64,000 nucleotides of DNA from Bradyrhizobium arachidis (GCF_024758505.1 NZ_CP077970.1:5208001-5272000); one strand, 5' to 3'. Shown: positions 6,322 to 15,248, counted from the first letter of the stretch. Notes: generated by a model from the sequence alone, not told the origin. Program-made: numbers and translations.

Positions 6322-7728
6322 TCAGGGAATCTCGTACACCGACACCTTGTCGGCAATCCCGCTCAGCGCCACGCTTTTGCGCGTCGGCGTCAGCCCGCCG
6401 GCCTCGAGCAGCGTCCTGGCATCGGCATTCTCCACGACTTGCTCCGTCACCACGATCGAGCGCGAGGCGGCAAGGCCCTGGACGCGCGAGGCGATGTTCA
6501 CGGTCTGCCCAAAATAGTCCTGCTGGCCGTTGAGGGTGACCGCGAGGCAGGAGCCCTCGTGGATACCCATCTTGAGCAGCAGGCCCTGGCGCTGGCGCTC
6601 GGCGCCGAGATCGCTCATGGCCTCGCGCATGCGGATGGCGGCCGCGATCGCGCGATCGGGTGTCTCGAACGTCGCCATCACGGCATCGCCGATGGTCTTG
6701 ACGACCGCGCCGCGTTCGGAGGCGATGATCTCCTGCAACAGCCGAAAATGCTCGTTGACGAGATCGAAGGCGACGAGGTCGCCGACGTTCTCGTAGAGCT
6801 GGGTGGAGTCCTTGAGATCCGAGAACAGGAAGGTCAGGCTCAAGATCTTCAGGCGCTGGCCGATGGCGAGCGTGTCGGTGCGGTAGAGATCGCGAAAGGT
6901 CTGGTTGGTGAGCAGGCGCTTTGCCGTCAGCGCGGGCTTGCGCCTGGAGAGCAGCGCGTCGAGCGCCTGGTTCGCCACCCACACCGCCGGCAGCACGCGG
7001 CCGTCGGTGCGATTGTCCAGCGTCAGCCGCAGCGGCCCGGGGCGCAGGGAGACCGCATCGACATGCGTCTCGGCCTTGCTGAAGATGAGGGACAGGTTTT
7101 GCCGCTCGGCCGCCTCCTCGCCTTTTACTTCGAGGAACTGCGCCGTGTGCGTCACGGGCTCGAAGACGATGATCGTCCCCTCAGGGACGTTCAGCGAGAG
7201 GATGGCCCGCTCGCCCGGCGGCAGGTCGACGGTCTCCAGCGTCAGTTCGCGCATGGCCTTGTCGAGATCGGCGGGCAGATCGATCGCCGAGCTCCAGAAC
7301 ACCTGGCGATAATATTCCGGCACGGACAGGCTGTCGGGATTATGGGCGGCGATCTTGCGCAGGCGCGGTGAGACCGTGAACGTCACCTCGACCAGATTGT
7401 CGAGCGAGGTGTCATAGCCCGCGGCGCAGAACGCGCAATGATACTGCGGACTGGTCAGCGTCTTCAGGCTCTTGTTGGCGGAGAGCACGCCGGCGCAGCT
7501 CGGGCACATCACGGCCCAGGTCATTTCCAGCATGCCGAGCTGCACCCCATGCAGCAATCCCGCAATCACGCGCTCCTCATCGAGCTTGGCTTCCCTCGCG
7601 AGATCCAGCGCATTCATCCGGTTCAAGGCATGGTCCGGCGCCTCCCGCACCATGCGCTCGAACAGGTCGACGACATCAGCGTCGGCGGACTGCCGCAACA
7701 GGCCAAACAGGGTTTCGATTTCGCTCAT
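6322..7728 (-). CDS. DUF5939-type class III adenylate/guanylate cyclase
   Basis: The 468-residue protein has an N-terminal regulatory region with a zinc ribbon (Cys75/Cys78 and Cys98/Cys101) and a C-terminal class III cyclase domain from about residue 293. The domain shows the metal aspartates (Asp304 in FSDLKDST and Asp348 in KTIGDAV), Lys344 for base recognition, and the Asn411/Arg415 pair in FGQTVNIASRV. All key residues are present, so it should make cAMP (or cGMP) in the cytoplasm; no membrane helix is seen. The ATG at 7728 starts MSEIETLFGLL. The N-terminal region resembles DUF5939 proteins. The signal sensed is unknown. Confidence 0.88.
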   Translation of the reverse strand: MSEIETLFGLLRQSADADVVDLFERMVREAPDHALNRMNALDLAREAKLDEERVIAGLLHGVQLGMLEMTWAVMCPSCAGVLSANKSLKTLTSPQYHCAFCAAGYDTSLDNLVEVTFTVSPRLRKIAAHNPDSLSVPEYYRQVFWSSAIDLPADLDKAMRELTLETVDLPPGERAILSLNVPEGTIIVFEPVTHTAQFLEVKGEEAAERQNLSLIFSKAETHVDAVSLRPGPLRLTLDNRTDGRVLPAVWVANQALDALLSRRKPALTAKRLLTNQTFRDLYRTDTLAIGQRLKILSLTFLFSDLKDSTQLYENVGDLVAFDLVNEHFRLLQEIIASERGAVVKTIGDAVMATFETPDRAIAAAIRMREAMSDLGAERQRQGLLLKMGIHEGSCLAVTLNGQQDYFGQTVNIASRVQGLAASRSIVVTEQVVENADARTLLEAGGLTPTRKSVALSGIADKVSVYEIP

Positions 7729-7881
7729 GGGAGGATGCTACCTGAAAGAGGCGCCGGCGGGGAACCGCCTCTCTGTAGGTATGTCCGGACCGGCGGGGAA
7801 CAAGCCGTAGCAGCCAATTGCTGCGTCACGATGATGTGCGCAGGACCCCGTTTGATGCTGCCAAAAACTCTGATCCATCAC

Positions 7882-7961
7882 CGTCATTGCGAGCGGAGCG
7901 AAGCAATCCAGTCTGCCGCCGCGGAAAGATTCTGGATTGCTTCGCTGCGCTCGCAATGACG
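7882..7961. repeat. Palindromic repeat (CGTCATTGCGAGC family), copy 1
   Basis: CGTCATTGCGAGC opens and GCTCGCAATGACG closes a long hairpin with the inner sequence GAAGCAATCCAG paired with CTGGATTGCTTC. This is the intact form of the family. It lies in a 539-bp gap without a supported gene between the cyclase and pilin genes. Confidence 0.85.
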
Positions 7962-7991
7962 ATGTGGAAGCAGCGCACTCAAATGTCTGAC

Positions 7992-8113
7992 CGTCATGCT
8001 GAGGTGCCGGAGCGAAGCGGAGGCCTCGAAGCACGACGGCCCCGCCGCATCCGGTCCGTTCATCCTTCGAGGCTCTCCACGCGACGCATTGCGTCGCATG
8101 GCTCAGGATGACG
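7992..8113. repeat. Second palindromic repeat family
   Basis: The element runs from CGTCATGCTGAGGTGC to GCTCAGGATGACG with internal GCCTCGAAG/CTTCGAGGC pairing. It lies between the two copies of the CGTCATTGCGAGC family, forming a cluster of three palindromes. Confidence 0.75.
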
Positions 8114-8129
8114 GGGCGGACCATCACCC

Positions 8130-8245
8130 CGTCATTGCGAGCGCAGCGAAGCAGTCCAGTCTGCCGCCGCGGAAAGATTCTGGATTGCTTCGCGGAGCTT
8201 GTCATCGGGCCGCGCTTCGCGCGGACCCGTTGGCTCGCAATTACG
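8130..8245. repeat. Palindromic repeat (CGTCATTGCGAGC family), copy 2 with insert
   Basis: The left 64 bp match copy 1 almost base for base. After GGATTGCTTCGC the right arm is interrupted by a 43-bp module at 8194-8236 (GGAGCTTGTCATCGGGC to CCCGTTGGCTC), then the expected GCAATTACG end follows. The module matches that at 5724-5765. Confidence 0.8.
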
Positions 8246-8267
8246 ATGGCAATGCTGGTGCAAGCCC

Positions 8268-8432
8268 CTACTTCAACGCCGTCGCAAGCGCAGTCAGCTT
8301 CTCCACCAGGTTGGTACCGAGCGCGTAGATCACCTCGATGATCGCAAGCGCAATGCCGGCCGCGATCAGGCCGTATTCGATGGCAGTTGCGCCGGTTTCA
8401 TCGGCGACGAATTTCTTGAAAATGCCCTTCAA
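8268..8432 (-). CDS. Flp/Fap-type IVb pilin
   Basis: The 54-residue product (TTG start, LKGIFKKFVADETG|ATAIEYGLIAA) has the type IVb prepilin signature: short basic leader, cleavage after Gly, and Glu and Tyr at +5 and +6 of the mature chain, then a hydrophobic helix. It would form Flp (tight adherence) pili or a pseudopilus. GGAAGGA lies six bases before the TTG. No tad/cpa assembly genes are in the window, so it must use a locus elsewhere. Confidence 0.88.
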   Translation of the reverse strand: MKGIFKKFVADETGATAIEYGLIAAGIALAIIEVIYALGTNLVEKLTALATALK

Positions 8433-8548
8433 ATTGCTATCCTTCCCAGTTGCGCAGCCTACGGTCTGCACGCAACGGGATAGATTCCACAATCTACGAT
8501 TGCGTTAATTTCAACGCGGCAATTTGACGAAGACGCGTAACTGCGCGC

Positions 8549-9355
8549 TCAATCGCGCGGCCAGGGGACGAGGCTCATCTCCTCGCCGCCCTGCGCCTGC
8601 GTGCGAACAAGCACCGCGAACACGCCATCCACCGCCGCACGCACGGCGGCCTCGACGGAAGCGCCCTTCGCAACATGCGCGGCGATCAGGCCTGAGAGCA
8701 GATCGCCGGTGCCGCAGGGACGGATCGGCAGCCGCACCGTGGCAAAGCGGCTCGCCTGCCCGTTCGCGCAAAGGATCGTCTCGACCTGTCCTTCCGGCGT
8801 GTCCGCAAGCGTGCATCCGGTCGCAACGACGCCGCTTGGGCCCTGCGCCGACAGTGCCGCGCTCGCGGCGAGCAGGCTGGCAGCGTCGGTTACATCAACG
8901 CCCGCGAGCTGTTCCAGCTCGAACTGGTTCGGCGTCACGAGCGATGCCGCCGGCACGAGCCGCTTTCGCACCACGTCCAAAATGCCCCCGGCGACGTAGA
9001 CCTTGCCGTCATCCCCGATCACGGGATCGCAGAGATAGGCGAGCTTTGGATTGCGCCGCCGCGCCCGCGCAACGAAATCGGCGATCGCATGCGCATTGGC
9101 CTCCGAGCCGAGATAGCCGGTGACGAGCACGGAGGCGCGCTCGACCAGCCCCCGCTCCTCGACGCCCACAAGCAGATCGGCAACCAGCTCCGCATCGAGC
9201 ACGCGGCCGCGCAGGCTCGGATAGCGCGGATGGTTCGACAGCAGCGTCGTCGGCACCGCCGCAACGCTCACGCCCTCCGCCTGCATTGGATAGACGGCCG
9301 CGCTGTTGCCGACATGGCCGTGGACGACCTGGCTTTGAATGGAGATGACGAGCAT
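8549..9355 (-). CDS. pdxY: Pyridoxal kinase
   Basis: The 268-residue ribokinase-fold protein phosphorylates pyridoxal (vitamin B6 salvage) to pyridoxal 5'-phosphate in the cytosol. It shows GHVGNSAAVYPMQ at 13-25, CDPVIGDDG at 109-117, TPNQFELEQL, and the GTGD anion hole with the catalytic base Asp218. Length fits PdxY. The ThiD-type hydroxymethylpyrimidine kinase is less likely because VHGHVGN and the length follow PdxY/PdxK. No operon partner is evident. Confidence 0.9.
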   Translation of the reverse strand: MLVISIQSQVVHGHVGNSAAVYPMQAEGVSVAAVPTTLLSNHPRYPSLRGRVLDAELVADLLVGVEERGLVERASVLVTGYLGSEANAHAIADFVARARRRNPKLAYLCDPVIGDDGKVYVAGGILDVVRKRLVPAASLVTPNQFELEQLAGVDVTDAASLLAASAALSAQGPSGVVATGCTLADTPEGQVETILCANGQASRFATVRLPIRPCGTGDLLSGLIAAHVAKGASVEAAVRAAVDGVFAVLVRTQAQGGEEMSLVPWPRD

Positions 9356-9463
9356 GAGGCAACTCTAGCATGAGAGCAGGCGCGATTGCGTCATCGCCGC
9401 CGATTTGTCCGACCTGTCAACGGCTTCGTCCCATCCACAGTGTGTCGCGCCAAAAATTGCCTT

Positions 9464-9487
9464 CTACTTTGCATGGGGTTGTTTCGA
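9464..9487 (+). repeat. 24-bp repeat, copy 1
   Basis: CTACTTTGCATGGGGTTGTT plus TCGA occurs identically at 43199-43222, both on the plus strand and both followed by a T-rich stretch. Here it lies about 120 bp upstream of the antiporter gene. Confidence 0.7.
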
Positions 9488-9607
9488 GGTTTTGACGCCC
9501 CTACCCTTTTTTTCCGCTTCCCAGCCGACCCGCGATCCCTTGAGGCAGATCAACGCTGCTCCGTCCCGCACCCCAACCCTCGCTTCCGGGCAAGGAGGGG
9601 GGCCGAC

Positions 9608-10707
9608 ATGCAGGTGCTGCTGAGGGAGATCCGTCATAATCCGCTGCTCTGGCTGCTGACGATCGTGCCGGTCGTGCTGGTGGCCGCAAAAACCGCGCCG
9701 GAGGCGCACACGATGCTGTTCGTGCTCGCGGTGCTCGCCATCGTGCCGCTGGCCGCCCTCCTCAGCCACGCCACCGAGGCGGTGGCGGCCAAGACCGGCG
9801 ATGCGGTCGGCGGGCTCCTCAACGCCACGCTCGGCAACCTCACCGAGATGATCATCGCGATCACGGCGCTGCATGCCGGCCAGTACATGCTGGTGAAGGC
9901 ATCGATTGCCGGCGCCATCGTCACCAATTCGCTGTTCATGCTCGGCGCCTCGTTCCTGATCGGCGGGCTCCGCCATCGCGTCCAGGAGTACAACCGCGCC
10001 GGCGGGCGACTCTATTCGGGCCTGTTGCTGATGGCGACCGTCGCCCTGCTCGCGCCCTCCGCCGTCGCCGATCTCGAGGCTGCGCGCGATCCAGCGATGA
10101 TGCAGAAACTCAGCGTCGGCCTCGCCGTGTGCTGATCGCCGCCTACGCGCTCGGCCTGCTGTTCTCGCTGGGGACGCACAAGGACCTGTTCGCCAGCGCC
10201 GAGCACGACGAGGCGGAGGCGCCGTGGCCGATCGGCACCGCGCTCGCAACGCTGTTCGTCGTCACCGTGCTGGTGGCGCTGGTGAGCGAGATCTTCGTCG
10301 AATCCGTGCAAAAGGCCGCCGAGAGTTTTGGCATGAGCCCGGCCTTCGTCGGCTTCATCATCGTCTCGCTGGTCGGCGCCGCCGCCGAGATGGTGGTGGC
10401 CTTCTCGGCTGCGCGCAAGAACCGCCTCGACATGAGCGTATCGATCGCGCTCGGCAGCGCCTCGCAGATCGCACTGTTCGTAGCACCGGTGCTGGTGCTG
10501 CTGAGCTACGTCACCGGACCGAAGCCGATGGATCTCCTGTTCTGGCCGGGCGCGGTCACCATGACGCTGATCGCGGCGCTGACTGCAAGCTTCATCACCA
10601 ACAGCGGCCGCTCGGCCTGGTTCGTCGGCGCGCTGCTGATCTTCATCTACGCGATCTTCGCGCTGACGCTCTACGTCGTCCCGCCGGCGTCGCAGGCCGC
10701 AGGGTGA
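9608..10707 (+). pseudogene. cax: Ca2+/H+ antiporter gene with a one-base frameshift
   Basis: Two adjoining frames together encode one CaxA-type calcium/proton exchanger of about 366 residues with ten or more membrane helices. Frame 1 (9608-10135, GGAGG before the ATG) holds the first half with the signature GGLLNATLGNLTEMI. It runs into TGA just after KLSVGLAV. Frame 2 resumes at 10129 (VLIAAYALGLLFSLGTHKDL) and holds the second repeat with GFIIVSLVGAAAEM. Inserting one G in GCCGTGTGCTGATC near 10127-10131 restores GLAVVLIAAY. Either a real inactivating deletion or a sequencing error. The second half keeps good codon usage, so decay would be recent. Confidence 0.85.
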
Positions 10708-10786
10708 GCGGACCGGGACGTCCGGGGACGACACGTTTCCGCCATGGTGCCTCTGTCCTCTCATCGAAAGCTCGAGGAGAGACATC

Positions 10787-12778
10787 ATGGTCGCCCGCAT
10801 CGGGCCGGTCCTTGCCGCCGCTGTCGCGTTGGTCATCGCCCAAGCTGTCTTCACGCAGGGTATTATGGCGCAGGAGCTCACGCCGGCCGGGCGCGTTATG
10901 CTCGAGAACAAAATCGCTGCCGCCCCGCTGTCGGTCAAGCCGCAGACCTTTGCAATTCCGACCTGCGCCTTCGCCGGCGGACTATGCGGCGCGGTCCGCC
11001 GCGACGGCTCGACCGCCGTGCCGCCCCGCTACGATTGGATCGGCCCGTTCGCCGACGGCCGGGCCGCGGTGCGCCTCAGTGGCCTCTATGGCTTCATCGA
11101 CGAGGAAGGCAACGAAATCGTTCGGCCGCAATATCGCATCGTCGACGACTACAGGCTCGGCTTTGCCCAGGTCGATGTCGACGGCAAGTCGGGCCTCATC
11201 GACCGCGACGGCAACATGGTCATCCAACCACGCGACGGGTCAGTCGAGGCCATCGCACCGGATCGTTTCCGCGTCACACGGGAGCGTCAGCTCGGCGGCC
11301 TGCGCGGGGCAGAGGATTTCTCCGGCGTGCACGCCTCCCGCACACCGACCGGCGTCAGCGTCTCGTTCTCGATGTCGCGTGTGTTCAACCGATTCAGCGT
11401 CATCGACCGCGCCGGCCAAATCATCGAGGCGGAGGATCGGACCGCCTCGTTCGCGTTCGACCTGGACGATCCGTCGCTGCGCGTGACGCGCAAGGACGGA
11501 CGCTGGGGCATTGCGCGCGGCGATGGAAGCTGGCTGATCGAGCCCATCTTCGAGCGTATCGACGCGTTGAGCGACGGTCTCGCGCAGGTGAAGTTGAACG
11601 GCAAGGCCGGCTTCATCGATCGCTCCGGCAAGGTCGTCATCACGCCGTCCTTCGACAGGGTGTGGGCGTTCACGCCCGGCATCGGGCGCACCGCGGCAGA
11701 GCGCGACGGCACGGTCGGCCTCATCGACAAGACCGGCGCGTGGGTCGTGACGACCGACTATCAGCAAATGTATCCGGCGGTCGAATTCACCAAGGACCGC
11801 ACGCGCGCCTATGGCTGGCACGTCAGCCGTGACGACCGTTGGGGCCTGCTCAATGTCGATCTTCGTCCCCTGCTCGACGTCGCATTCGATCAACCCGTGA
11901 GCTATTGCCTCGACGACCGCCTGACTGCCTCCAAGGACAAGGAGTGGTACACATTCAAGCCGGACGGCAGTCCGCTCCAGCCACCCGGCGGCCGTCTGCT
12001 CGATGCGCCCTGCGGTGGCCCGCAGCCCTTGACTCTCAAGCTCGGCGACAAGTTCGCACTCGTCGACGCCGACCAAAGGCAGATCACGCCGTGGTTTGAG
12101 GCCATGACCCCGGCGGGCCTCAACATCAAGAACGTCAAGCTCGACGGCAAATGGGGACGGATCGGGCCCGACGGCCAATGGCTGATCGAGCCGAAATACG
12201 ACGTCCTTTCGAACGGCGGCCCACTTCTGGTCGCCGACATCAATGGCAAACGCGGCATCCTCAGGAGTGACGGCACCTGGCTGATCGAGCCCAGGTTCGA
12301 TGCCGCGCGCCTGCGCGACTCCAACACGGCCTTCGTCACCGTCTCCGGCGCAACTGGTCTGCTGCGGGTTGCCGATCAATCCTGGATCATTCCACCGCGC
12401 CCCGGCACGATGTGCCAGATCGGCTCCGCACTGATCCGGCAGACCGACGGAACGCGCACGGTGCTGTCGCCGGACGGCGAGACCTGGATCGACATTGGCG
12501 CCGAACGGATCGGCACCAACCTCGACGACGGCCTCGTGACATTCCTGAAAGACGGCAAGTGGGGATTGGTCGACACGGCAGGCCAGATCATGCTCGCGCC
12601 GACCTATGACGCGCCGCTGTTTTTCTCACCTAGCTTGCGTGGCATCGCCTGGGCGAAGCGCGACGGCCAATGGTGTGCGATCGACAGGCGCGCAAATCCG
12701 GTTCCGGGGCTGGCCTGCGTCGCTGAAGATCCCCTCGGCGCGCCCGCACCCCGCTACGAATGCAGGGTCGAGCCGTAG
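10787..12778 (+). CDS. Secreted WG-repeat protein
   Basis: The 663-residue product has a signal peptide (MVARIGPVLAAAVALVIAQA) and then about a dozen WG/KWGR-type beta repeats such as DGKSGLIDRDGNMVI, GRWGIARGDGSWLIE and GKWGLVDTAGQIML. WG repeats form beta-structured scaffolds and are found in envelope or surface proteins of unknown activity. GAGGAGAGA before the ATG fixes the start. Several Cys residues occur near the N- and C-termini (PTCAFAGGLC, RYECRVEP) and may be disulfide-bonded in the periplasm. The role is unknown. Confidence 0.85.
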   Translation: MVARIGPVLAAAVALVIAQAVFTQGIMAQELTPAGRVMLENKIAAAPLSVKPQTFAIPTCAFAGGLCGAVRRDGSTAVPPRYDWIGPFADGRAAVRLSGLYGFIDEEGNEIVRPQYRIVDDYRLGFAQVDVDGKSGLIDRDGNMVIQPRDGSVEAIAPDRFRVTRERQLGGLRGAEDFSGVHASRTPTGVSVSFSMSRVFNRFSVIDRAGQIIEAEDRTASFAFDLDDPSLRVTRKDGRWGIARGDGSWLIEPIFERIDALSDGLAQVKLNGKAGFIDRSGKVVITPSFDRVWAFTPGIGRTAAERDGTVGLIDKTGAWVVTTDYQQMYPAVEFTKDRTRAYGWHVSRDDRWGLLNVDLRPLLDVAFDQPVSYCLDDRLTASKDKEWYTFKPDGSPLQPPGGRLLDAPCGGPQPLTLKLGDKFALVDADQRQITPWFEAMTPAGLNIKNVKLDGKWGRIGPDGQWLIEPKYDVLSNGGPLLVADINGKRGILRSDGTWLIEPRFDAARLRDSNTAFVTVSGATGLLRVADQSWIIPPRPGTMCQIGSALIRQTDGTRTVLSPDGETWIDIGAERIGTNLDDGLVTFLKDGKWGLVDTAGQIMLAPTYDAPLFFSPSLRGIAWAKRDGQWCAIDRRANPVPGLACVAEDPLGAPAPRYECRVEP

Positions 12779-12791
12779 CGGGGACGTGGAG

Positions 12792-13169
12792 CTATCGCCC
12801 CGTCACGGACGCCGGCGGACGCGGCGCTCGCGATGTGCCGGCCGGCTTGCCGGACTTCGCGGCAGGACGCGCCTTGGCCGCAGCCGCGTCGTCCACGCTC
12901 ACGAGATAAGAGGCAAGCGTCTTCGCCGAGTCCGGGCCGCTCGTGTAGTGATCTCTGAGGAACCAGGCGAGCGTCAGCGTGAAGCGGCCCTTGGCAAGGC
13001 CGCGCGGGCTGCGGTGGCAGCTCGCGCAGCTATCGGCAAACAGTCTTGCCGGTGGCTTCTCCGCATCGAGATTTTGCGCCCGCGCGACCGCACCCGTCAG
13101 CAGAACGGCGGCGCCAACGGCGATAAGGGGCGCGATCCAGCCGCGCCCCGGCTTTTGCAACGACGTCAA
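12792..13169 (-). CDS. Small c-type cytochrome
   Basis: The 125-residue product (TTG start, LTSLQKPGRGWIAPLIAVG) has a signal peptide or anchor ending near AVARAQ and one haem-c site CASCH (Cys48, Cys51, His52). No Met occurs after the haem site, so the usual Met sixth ligand is absent; His65-region (RDHYTS) could serve instead. The C-terminal 35 residues are Ala/Lys/Pro-rich and probably disordered. The TTG at 13169 was chosen on the signal peptide and a GGGGACA upstream. It follows 13199-13378 by 29 bp on the same strand. Electron partner unknown. Confidence 0.75.
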   Translation of the reverse strand: MTSLQKPGRGWIAPLIAVGAAVLLTGAVARAQNLDAEKPPARLFADSCASCHRSPRGLAKGRFTLTLAWFLRDHYTSGPDSAKTLASYLVSVDDAAAAKARPAAKSGKPAGTSRAPRPPASVTGR

Positions 13170-13198
13170 ATTGTGTCCCCTGCCCCAAAATCCTCGGG

Positions 13199-13378
13199 TT
13201 AGGCCGCCGCGAGCTGGTCGAACTCCGCTGCCTGATAGGCCTTGCCGTCGGGATCGGTAATCACGACCTGCCAGCCCTCGCTCGCCCACACCTTCGCCTT
13301 GGCCACGATCAGCAGCCGGCTTTCCCGTGCAAAACTATACTTCGCGTTCTCGCGTTCTGCGATCATCTTGTAGGCCAC
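13199..13378 (-). CDS. Small conserved hypothetical protein
   Basis: The 59-residue product (GTG start, VAYKMIAERENAKYSFARES) ends in TDPDGKAYQAAEFDQLAAA and looks like a compact alpha/beta peptide. AGGGGA lies about seven bases before the GTG at 13378. The frame is open farther upstream, but that part has poor composition. Probably cotranscribed with the cytochrome c gene. Function unknown. Confidence 0.6.
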   Translation of the reverse strand: MAYKMIAERENAKYSFARESRLLIVAKAKVWASEGWQVVITDPDGKAYQAAEFDQLAAA

Positions 13379-13517
13379 CACGCATCCCCTAAAAGCGTTG
13401 CCCTGCCACCCGAGAGCTGTCGTGGCAGCGCGCTTTGGCGGCAATTCGCCGGGATCGTGGCAATTTGGCGCCGTCAACACGACGCGGGTGGGATGCGGAA
13501 CTGCGCACGCATCAGCG

Positions 13518-14285
13518 TCACTCTGACAACGTCGCTTCGACAAAACCTCGCGGATCCGCGCAGAACTCGCGCATCACGCGGTAATGGTCGGTCTCCTCCA
13601 CCGTAACGGGCGCGAGCCCGTTCTTGCTCAGCCGCAGCAACCGCGCATTGGGATAGGCCATCAGCATCGGCGCGTGCGTTGCCATGATGACTTGACAGAT
13701 CCGCGACTCCTCCATGCGGCGCAGCAGCTTCAGAAATTCGAGCTGGCGCGAGGGGGAGAGCGCCGACTCCGGCTCGTCGAAGATGAAAATACCCTGGCGC
13801 TGACAACGCTCTTCGAAGAATCGAAGGAAGCCTTCGCCATGCGAATGCGAAAGGAAGTCCGGCCCAAGCTTGCCGACATCGCGCGCAGCTTGATCGAGAT
13901 ATCGCGCCACGGTGAAAAAGCTCTCGGCGCGAAAGAACCAGCCGTTCGTAATCTTAGGCAGCCAGCTCGCGCGCAGCGCCTTCGACAGCACACCGCCCAT
14001 TTCTTCCGTTGCCTGGGAATGGTCGACCGGCATGTAGCCTTTTCCGCCGCCAGCGTCGTCGTAGCCGGCAAGCGCCGCGATGCCTTCCAGGATGGTGGAC
14101 TTTCCGGTGCCGTTCTCTCCGACGATGATGGTGATCGATGTATCGAAGCTGAGCTCGAACTCCTCGGCAAAGATCGGAAGGCAGAATGGATACGCGTCAC
14201 GGTCGCCGATACGCGACGGCTCAAGCCAAACGCGCTTCAGATACGGCGCAGGCAGGTTGATCGTGCGATTGCCCCTCCGGCTCAT
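13518..14285 (-). CDS. AAA/ABC-type ATPase (AAA_21/AAA_23-like)
   Basis: The 255-residue protein has Walker A GENGTGKST, a Q-loop-like segment, Walker B with its catalytic Glu in IFIFDEPESALSP, and the switch His in MATHAPML. This is the single-domain RecF/SMC-related ATPase type found alone in many bacteria. The ATG at 14285 has GGGGG upstream and begins MSRRGNRTINLPAPYLK; the frame extends 25 codons further without support. No nuclease or toxin domain is fused and no partner gene is adjacent, so the substrate is unknown. Confidence 0.8.
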   Translation of the reverse strand: MSRRGNRTINLPAPYLKRVWLEPSRIGDRDAYPFCLPIFAEEFELSFDTSITIIVGENGTGKSTILEGIAALAGYDDAGGGKGYMPVDHSQATEEMGGVLSKALRASWLPKITNGWFFRAESFFTVARYLDQAARDVGKLGPDFLSHSHGEGFLRFFEERCQRQGIFIFDEPESALSPSRQLEFLKLLRRMEESRICQVIMATHAPMLMAYPNARLLRLSKNGLAPVTVEETDHYRVMREFCADPRGFVEATLSE

Positions 14286-14378
14286 TCCGTGCCCCCTGCC
14301 AGTTGCTGCCGTGAACAGGAACATAACAGGAACACATAGACCAGGGAAGCGGCATCTCAACCAACCGCAGGCGCGCCC

Positions 14379-15239
14379 TTACTCCAGCGCCTCCAGCACC
14401 AGTTCCATGGTCATCAGCACGGGATTGTCGCCGCGGATCAGGCGGCCCTCGGCGATGCCGCCGGTGTAGTCGATCAGCGCGACGTCGAGCTCCGCCTCCA
14501 GCCCGCCGGCGCTGCCCGGCGCGATCGTGCCTGACGTCACCGCAAGCTCGGTGGCAAAGGGCTCGGTCACGCCGCCATGGGTGAAGCGGGCGCCGATGGT
14601 CGAGCCGACCCCGCCGTGAAGCTCTGCGCGCGCGATGCCTTGCGTGCGGCAAAACTCTTCCAGGCAGCCGGCAAAATCCTGGTTCGGCCGCAGCCGCAGC
14701 GCGAAGACGCGGCTGGTCGTGCGCGCGCCGGTGGCCGCGCAGGCAACCGGGCCGAACAGCTTGAAGTTCGTCTCGGGATCGGGCTCGGCCGTGAACAGCG
14801 CGCCGTCGAGGCCGAACGCGTCCACCTCAGAGGGCTCGGCGACCACAGCCTCTTCGGGAAGGATGTGCCCACCGCTGGCGCGATTGCCCTGTTCGGTCCA
14901 GAGCCCGTGGCAATGGAAGAACGACGCGCCGTCGCGGCTGCCGAGCGTCATGCTGCCGAGCTTCAACCGCGTGACGCCGGTGGGGCGAAAGGTGTCGCTG
15001 TAGAACGCCGCATTAGCACCGGTCTTCGATAGCGCCGGCATCACATAGGCGAACGGCCCGAGCGCGCCGCCGCGAAAATTGAGCACACCGCCGGCAAATC
15101 CCTCCTGGGCAAAGCCGCGACGCGCGGCCTCTAACAGCGGCACGCCGGCGTCAAGCGTGAAGGAGAAGGCGCGGCCCCGCGCCTCGACCCATTGGATGCG
15201 TTCCGGAACGGGTGCGCCCGGCTGCTTGATGCTGCGCAT
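14379..15239 (-). CDS. PCC/DUF296 domain protein
   Basis: The 286-residue product appears to hold two DUF296 (PCC) domains, about residues 12-135 and 160-285. The second contains FCRTQGIARAELHGGVGSTIG and the closing LIRGDNPVLMTMELVLE. His-rich FFHCHGLW in the first half resembles the metal-site region of PCC proteins. The gene starts ten bases after the acyl-CoA synthetase stop on the same strand, so the two form an operon. PCC domains bind DNA in plants but are cytosolic and of unknown function in bacteria. A metabolic partner role for the synthetase is inferred. Confidence 0.75.
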   Translation of the reverse strand: MRSIKQPGAPVPERIQWVEARGRAFSFTLDAGVPLLEAARRGFAQEGFAGGVLNFRGGALGPFAYVMPALSKTGANAAFYSDTFRPTGVTRLKLGSMTLGSRDGASFFHCHGLWTEQGNRASGGHILPEEAVVAEPSEVDAFGLDGALFTAEPDPETNFKLFGPVACAATGARTTSRVFALRLRPNQDFAGCLEEFCRTQGIARAELHGGVGSTIGARFTHGGVTEPFATELAVTSGTIAPGSAGGLEAELDVALIDYTGGIAEGRLIRGDNPVLMTMELVLEALE

Positions 15240-15248
15240 CTGTTACCG

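Noticed and set aside
6241..7371. A 376-codon open frame on plus opposite the nucleotide cyclase
   Set aside because: Shadow of the class III cyclase; no ribosome binding site and no family motifs.
8130..8245. Insertion sequence
   Set aside because: No transposase frame and too short; it is a palindromic repeat with a small insert.
9608..10707. Two separate small antiporter genes
   Set aside because: The halves join exactly at one missing base and each alone lacks half of the family fold, so one broken gene is the better reading.
10224..11486. A 420-codon plus-strand frame overlapping the antiporter and WG-repeat genes
   Set aside because: Spans the end of cax and the start of the signal-peptide-bearing WG gene in another frame, with Arg-rich unnatural composition.
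13518..14285. Part of an antiphage defence pair
   Set aside because: A lone ATPase without an adjacent nuclease, TOPRIM or toxin partner; neighbours are a small unknown protein and a DUF296 gene.
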